In this document: positions 59,401 to 64,000 of the stretch, piece by piece
Position numbering within the stretch: the stretch's first letter is position 1
Layout: the number at the start of each line of letters is the position of its first letter
From: Theobroma cacao
Lineage: Eukaryota > Streptophyta > Magnoliopsida > Malvales > Malvaceae
NCBI RefSeq assembly: GCF_000208745.1
Contig: NC_030856.1
Location: 5,355,376-5,419,375 of the forward strand
Length of the DNA: 64,000 nucleotides
Reading direction: 5' to 3'
Made by a program: the position numbers and the translations under genes
The notes under the pieces: model-generated
What the model saw: only the letters and a program-made list of their open reading frames with translations
The model's database searches: none
Told to the model about the DNA's origin: nothing

Positions 59401-60211
59401 GAATTTTCTTATGCCTTCTCACACTTGAATTCCTCTGTTTATACCGAGGATGTCCACATACCTGACAATGCTCAAATGTAGCAAATCGCTCATAAAATAA
59501 CATGTAATTGTTCTTGCAAGCATCAATTTTGATATATCCCAAACCAAGCTTTTCTACCTTGTTCTTCATCCTATAAAAGTCGATAGGTAAATTCTCATCA
59601 GATGGCAACATATTCTTTATTATCTCCAACAATCGATCAAAACATGATTCACTCAAATTGTACTCCGCCTTAACATTTAAAAGTTGCGACACAGCTAAAA
59701 GCGTTGTGTGCTTTGTGCAACCTACCCACAAAGGTTCCTCTACATTTCTTAACAAAGAGTAAAAGGAAGACGCATTTGGATTGGGATCTTCTTCCACAAA
59801 ACTCGACTCATTTTCAAAACCATGGTTGAAAGCAACTTCGGGATGCATAGCATCCCTAACCATTCCAGTATATGGATTTTCTATTTCATCTTCATATGTA
59901 GGTTCTCGAAAAGCAGCATCTCCCTCAAATCTAAGGGATGGTTCAACTCTAGATCTACTTCTTGATGATTGCCCAACATGATCTTCCCCATGTAAACTCC
60001 AAATTGTGTAAGCCCCAGTAAAACCACGGTTTAGGATGTGTTCTGTGACTTTATCTTTATCTAAGAACTTGTTGTTACTACATCGTGTGCAAGGGCATAT
60101 AATTTTATTCTTCCACATAATTGTAGTCTTCGAACATGCGAAATTAATAAATTCAGTAACTCCATTTACAAATTCAGCTGTAATGAATCCATTCTGTAAT
60201 CGACGGTACAT
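56409..60211 (-). pseudogene. Tnp2 transposase of the CACTA element, broken
   Basis: The N-terminal transposase-associated domain begins MYRRLQNGFITAEFVNGVTE; a TGA directly before this Met replaces the Trp usual at that place, with a candidate original ATG a few codons upstream. The Tnp2 core follows (58780-59800: HPRYKQRNSSVRRHKKIP, NVRLGLCADGFNLFGS, CPYCMEHFKSFILEHG). A frameshift and stop near 58755-58775 interrupt it before PANHPFRRQKDKF. DUF4218 regions follow (58400-57500: GMKSHDCHVFMQRLLPI, LPIHLPYEAKVGGPVQ, RAFGSCDKSQFLDEDE), then a DUF4216 region (57150-56770: GSFYNDHERDFYGIL, RVVLFKCHWFD) and an Asp/Glu-rich tail at 56640-56460. The domain order is that of a CACTA transposase. Confidence 0.88.
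56460..56605. repeat. TCATCT-type microsatellite coding the acidic tail
   Basis: Repeated TCATCTTCA units on the plus strand encode Asp/Glu-rich sequence on the minus strand at the end of the transposase. Confidence 0.7.
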
Positions 60212-61590
60212 TCAAGAGCGATCTCCCAACATTTATTATTATCCTAAGTATCATAGAATATCATTATCAAGACTAATTTGTATTGATGGAAACAAAATAA
60301 TTTGTTAAACCCTACATTCCAATATGTATTATATTTATATATATGTATATATTCAAAATTACATTGTAAGATGCAAAGTAGCCCTTATAGTATAAATTAT
60401 TGCATACATGAATTACCAAAAAACCTAGGAAAATTGTTTATATTTATTAGGATAGCATCAGATTGAACAACATGAGTATTGTGGACGGGTCAAAATATAT
60501 GTACTATTATCCGTTGGAAAGGCTAGTATCATTATTTATAAAATTGAAGTTTAACAGGGGTGGTCAGTTCTCAAATACCAACATTTAATTGCTTGTGTAT
60601 TTATCATACTCACCTGCAAAATTAGACCAAAACCCGAACTCGTTTTGAAGTAGATCGAGCATTGGTTTGATGCTTTCAGAGCCGACCTTAGCCTTTGACT
60701 GAAGTTAAAGCAATGAAATGTTTAGGCTTGTAACCGTAAATCAAATAATTAAAACATAATAACATCATTAAAAATACCTAGGGCGCATCAATTGATAAAC
60801 AAATCTTGATAAACATCAAATAAACAAGATATACAAAATTAACCCCTAAGGCTAGGAATGTCAACAGCTAATGTACCCTATAATTTCCCTAAACCCGAAC
60901 CCTAACCCTGTAAAAAATCAACTACCCTAACCCTATTAACTACTTGAATAATTAACTACTTGAATAATTTTAAAATTAATATCCTAACCCTAACCCTCTT
61001 ACATTTTTACTACCCTATAATTACCTTAACTCGTTTAAAAATCTGATTATATTAAAAAATTATTAAAATCTTTTTCATACAAGTTCTCAGTGTATACCCG
61101 AATTCGTATACATATACAATAATATTTCTCTATGTATTTCATAAAATTAACTACACATTAAATTTTCTTCCACAAAAATATTAAAATTAAAATTTAAATA
61201 ATAAAAAATAAATATCTTAAACATAAAATTAAATAACTAAAAACAAATATATGGGGAACCAGACAACAGCATTATCACCAAAAATCAAGTCTGAAAGTAG
61301 TAATTGTAATATGGGGTAATGAAAAACTCTCTCCTAAACTAATGACAACATCGACATTGGCATGTTCCATTAATTCTTAAGGTATCATTTTTCAGTAACA
61401 TACAATACTAATATCATTAAGATATTAACAGACAACAATAGCAACACATCAACTCCAAAAAACTGTTTGAAGCAGTCAATGAACTAGTATCATTTTGCAG
61501 TAACAGACAGCCCTAATTGAAGCATCAAATCTTGTTTGCATAACAATTATTAAGAACGAACCTAGTTTAACAAAATCTTATACCAAAATC
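60212..61590. other. Region upstream of Tnp2, no gene found
   Basis: The stretch is AT-rich and probably internal to the CACTA element. CCCTAACCC-like motifs cluster at 60885-61005. One CCGTTGGAAA sequence (60511-60520) resembles the left subterminal repeat. Confidence 0.45.
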
Positions 61591-61609
61591 TCAGCTGGGG
61601 AATAACAAT

Positions 61610-61865
61610 GGCGTTGGGCTTGGGGCGACACAGAGGCAGCCGACAAGGAGTGGCTGTGGCTTGGTTGCTGGGGAGAAAAGACAGATGAACCGATGAAGGA
61701 GCCGAGCGTGGCGTGGTAGGTCAACAGCTAGGGAAAAATAAGGGCGTGGAGCTTGGGGAGACACCCACGCAGCCGGCAAACCCTGACTGTGGCTGGGCTG
61801 TTAGAGAGAAAAGGCTGATCAACCAATGAAGGACCCGAGCTTGGCGTGGTAGGCCGGCAGCTAGC
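61610..61865. repeat. Two ~133-bp GC-rich tandem repeats
   Basis: Copies start at 61610 and 61743. Shared blocks include GGCTTGGGG, CGACACAGAGGCAGCCG-like sequence, GATGAAGGACCCGAGCTTGG and CGTGGTAGG. They stand out by base composition from the AT-rich surroundings. Confidence 0.75.
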
Positions 61866-62233
61866 TGTAGACACCATATTTTTTATGTTAAAAAAATTAA
61901 TAATAATAATACTTAACTAATAAAAAAAATAAAAAGAAAGTACACACCCTGCCAGAGTAGTGGAATGAAGCCTCGCAGAGACCACAACAAAAAATAATAA
62001 TAATACTGTAGCACAGGGGATTCGGGGGCCAAAAATTGATTCGAACAAATTCCTAAGAATCCCTAGCAACCCAAAAACACAGAAAGCCAAAATCAAATCC
62101 CTAGTCTAGCAGCCAGAAACCTTAATCCCCAAACCAAAAAATACCAAAAAAAAGAATCACAAAAATATATACATAGAGAAATAGAGCTTTGGGTGAAAGG
62201 CTGCCAACCGTCGGTGGGAGTTTAGGGAGTTTG

Positions 62234-62540
62234 GGGTTTGTGCCACCACTTAAAAAGGGGTAGAGAGCCTTGGGTTGTATGTGTCACCGGTTTTAAAGAG
62301 AGGGTTAGGGTTTCGGGCTTGCCGCAGGCAAAAGGAAGAAGCGAGAGAGAGAAGATCTGGGTTCATGTGCCGCCGGTTCTAGAGAGAGCTGGGGCTTCGG
62401 GCTTGTGTCATCGGCTGGAAAATGAAGAAGCGAGAGAGACAATATGTGGGTTCCTGTGCAGCCGATTCTAAAGAGAGTTGGGGCTTCGAGCTTGTGTTGT
62501 CGACTGGAAAAGAAAGGGGTTGAGAGAGAGAGCTGCAGGT
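62234..62540. repeat. ~88-bp GC-rich tandem repeats
   Basis: Three full copies start at 62272, 62359 and 62448, with a partial one at 62234. Each reads GGGTT..TGTG..GCCGGTTCTA, then AGAGAG, GGGGCTTCGGGCTTGTG and AAGCGAGAGAGA with mismatches. Open frames across them are a result of the repeats. Confidence 0.8.
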
Positions 62541-63860
62541 CGCTTGTTGCTGGGGTTGCCGAAGAACACCAGATGAAGGACTCGGCTGAAGGAGGCAAGG
62601 AGCGACACTCGATTAGAAGAGAAGAAAGAAAGGAAAAAGAAAGGTCGGGGGGTGGGTTAGGTTTTGATTTTTTATTCATTTTTTAATTTTTTTAATATCA
62701 ATTACTATTACATAAACATTTAACATTTGGATTAATGTGCAAAAAACACATTTTGCTATATAAATTTTGTAAGTATTAAAATTATCATTTTCATAATATT
62801 AATATAAAATAAAAAATAAATATATATTAAAAGTATTATAGTGTATATACAAATTAGTAATTATGTTTTTTTTAAATAAATCGAATTTATATAAAACATA
62901 GTTATCAAAAGACCTTATAATTTAATTAATAATCATAAATTTATTGATTATATGAATTAATTTGTCCTTATTTACATGAAATTTAAAATAATTGCTAAGT
63001 AAAAAAACTATTCTAATCTCACAACTTCTTTTTAAATTATTAAGTTTATATATTATAAATTTATATAAACAAAAGTATATATATTATTTAGTAATTACTT
63101 TATAATACAATAGTAATTATATTTTTTNNNNNNNNNNNNNNNNNNNNNNNNNNNNNNNNNNNNNNNNNNNNNNNNNNNNNNNNNNNNAAAACTTCTCTCT
63201 ATTTTTTTCCTTGAAACACTAATTTTTTTTCTCTTTCCCCCACATAATATGTATGTATGTATAATGAGTGTAAAGGATGACAAAACAATCAATCTTGTAG
63301 ATGTACAAAAATAAAAAAGAAAAGAAAACCTAGCTTGCAGTCCCATATCTTGTAACTAGGGTTGATGGTCAAATTGTTTGAAAAGGTCACAACTCCTGGA
63401 TCCAAATCATGTGCGTCGAGTGTGATATGTATATATATTATATTTAATTCTCGTGTCACGCACGGATAATTAATGTTATAAAGTCCTACATTTGTGATGT
63501 ATGTTTTTTTTAAGAGATTTTATTTTCTTAGGCAATAAATAAATAAACCTCTATCTATTTCTTTTTTCTTTTTTTCAACATGAGAGAAAGTCAAGTCACC
63601 GACACTCAGTCCCTAAAATATATTGGATACTCTGATATGAAGTGTTTCTTTGTTTTCTTTTCATGCAGTCTCAAGGTTTGGATGCTTCTTTGAAATAGCT
63701 TAAACAGAGCATAAGAGACGTAGACACTAATCAATCACACTCGACTAAAAACATGAAGTGAGTTTTAAAGTATTTACAAGATAATGATTATTTTATTAGA
63801 ATTTGATTTAAACTAATATATATATATATACTGTAACAAAACTGGGGCACAGATTCTTAC
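62541..63860. other. AT-rich region with gap, no gene found
   Basis: From 62690 the sequence is strongly AT-rich and holds the N run 63128-63187. No GH3 exon 3 or 4 was found between the gap and the exon at 63861. Nothing else is recognised. Confidence 0.45.
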
Positions 63861-63962
63861 TTGTTCAGCACAGACGCTATCAGGGTGTGAAATGCTGCCC
63901 TTTTCTTTGAAAGTTCAACCGTGTTAGGTATTAACTTTGGCTGCCCTCCGCTAGTGCCAGAG
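63861..63962 (-). CDS. GH3 copy E, isolated exon 2 (partial at window end)
   Basis: The 102-bp exon matches exon 2 of GH3-A and -B and encodes SGTSGGQPKLIPNTVEL and AAFHTLIASVLNK. It includes the ATP-binding motif and has a good acceptor (CTGCAG) and donor (GTAAGA). Exon 1 would lie beyond 64000. The following exons should be at lower coordinates but are not seen within the next 700 bp; the only GH3 exon 4 to the left before copy B is in pseudogene D, about 10 kb away. The gene may be broken or have a very long intron. Confidence 0.82.
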
Positions 63963-64000
63963 CTGCAGGTCAAACAGGATCGACTAAGGAGGGAAGCAGG

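Larger units (their letters stand above)
53712..63127 (-). mobile_element. Degenerate CACTA (En/Spm) transposon; right end uncertain
   Basis: The left terminus CACTACAAAAAATTTGAC begins at 53712. Next come subterminal palindromic repeats, then a TnpA-like gene and a Tnp2 transposase gene, both on the minus strand. This is the layout of a complete CACTA element. The GC-rich repeated part at 61.6-62.6 kb could be its 5' leader region. No inverted copy of the left terminus was found to the right; it may lie in the gap at 63128-63187 or be lost, so the right limit given is a guess. Stops and frameshifts show that it is not autonomous. Confidence 0.75.

Noticed and set aside
61945..61965. Possible right CACTA end (AGAGTAGTGG)
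   Set aside because: Only TAGTG matches; the adjoining bases do not fit the left terminus and no subterminal repeats accompany it.
62238..62686. Open frames on both strands in the GC-rich repeats
   Set aside because: They follow the tandem repeats and have no protein family features.

Overview
This window is nuclear DNA from a flowering plant, most likely a rosid dicot. It has short exons in long AT-rich GT-AG introns, plant-only families (VQ, early nodulin-like, GH3, RR-TZF zinc finger), Copia, CACTA and LINE elements, and three runs of N (16586-17084, 41211-41499, 63128-63187). The species is not fixed by anything seen; a Malvaceae-like genome is only a guess.

Left part (1-29.5 kb), intact housekeeping genes. 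The 3' end of a VQ-motif gene (+) converges on DEP1 (-), the bifunctional methionine-salvage enzyme. DEP1 can be traced through 12 exons (527 aa), although a full Copia retrotransposon with 420-bp LTRs and a 5-bp target duplication sits antisense in its intron 2. Upstream of DEP1 lies a degenerate 31-bp repeat array split by an AT-rich inverted-repeat element. Two + strand genes follow: mitochondrial ribosomal protein mS35 (4 exons, 420 aa) and a plant-specific DnaJ-type cysteine-rich protein (12 exons, 422 aa) with one GC-AG intron and a foldback element in its last intron.

Middle part (29.5-37 kb). About 6 kb of AT-rich sequence without a convincing gene is followed by an early nodulin-like arabinogalactan protein on the minus strand, with a signal peptide, a phytocyanin domain, a repetitive proline-rich region and a GPI-type tail.

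Right part (37.8-64 kb), a decaying tandem GH3 array on the minus strand. Two copies look intact (A, 594 aa; B, 591 aa). Two are broken (one at 42.4-43.3 kb, one at 52.3-53.3 kb carrying a LINE), and an isolated exon 2 of a further copy lies at the window's end. GH3 enzymes conjugate amino acids to auxin or related acyl acids. Between the copies lie a CCCH zinc-finger pseudogene, a syntaxin (Qa-SNARE) pseudogene, a 5'-truncated LINE and a MITE-like element. A degenerate CACTA transposon occupies 53.7 kb to at least 60.2 kb, perhaps to about 63 kb.

Most striking points: paralogous GH3 segments give empty and filled sites for a LINE; a GC splice donor is kept in three GH3 copies; the CACTA element may have split a GH3 gene; and the same AT-rich inverted-repeat element, carrying an assembly gap each time, lies both in the 31-bp array and just upstream of GH3-A. 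No clearly new biological system was identified. The interest is mainly in genome dynamics.
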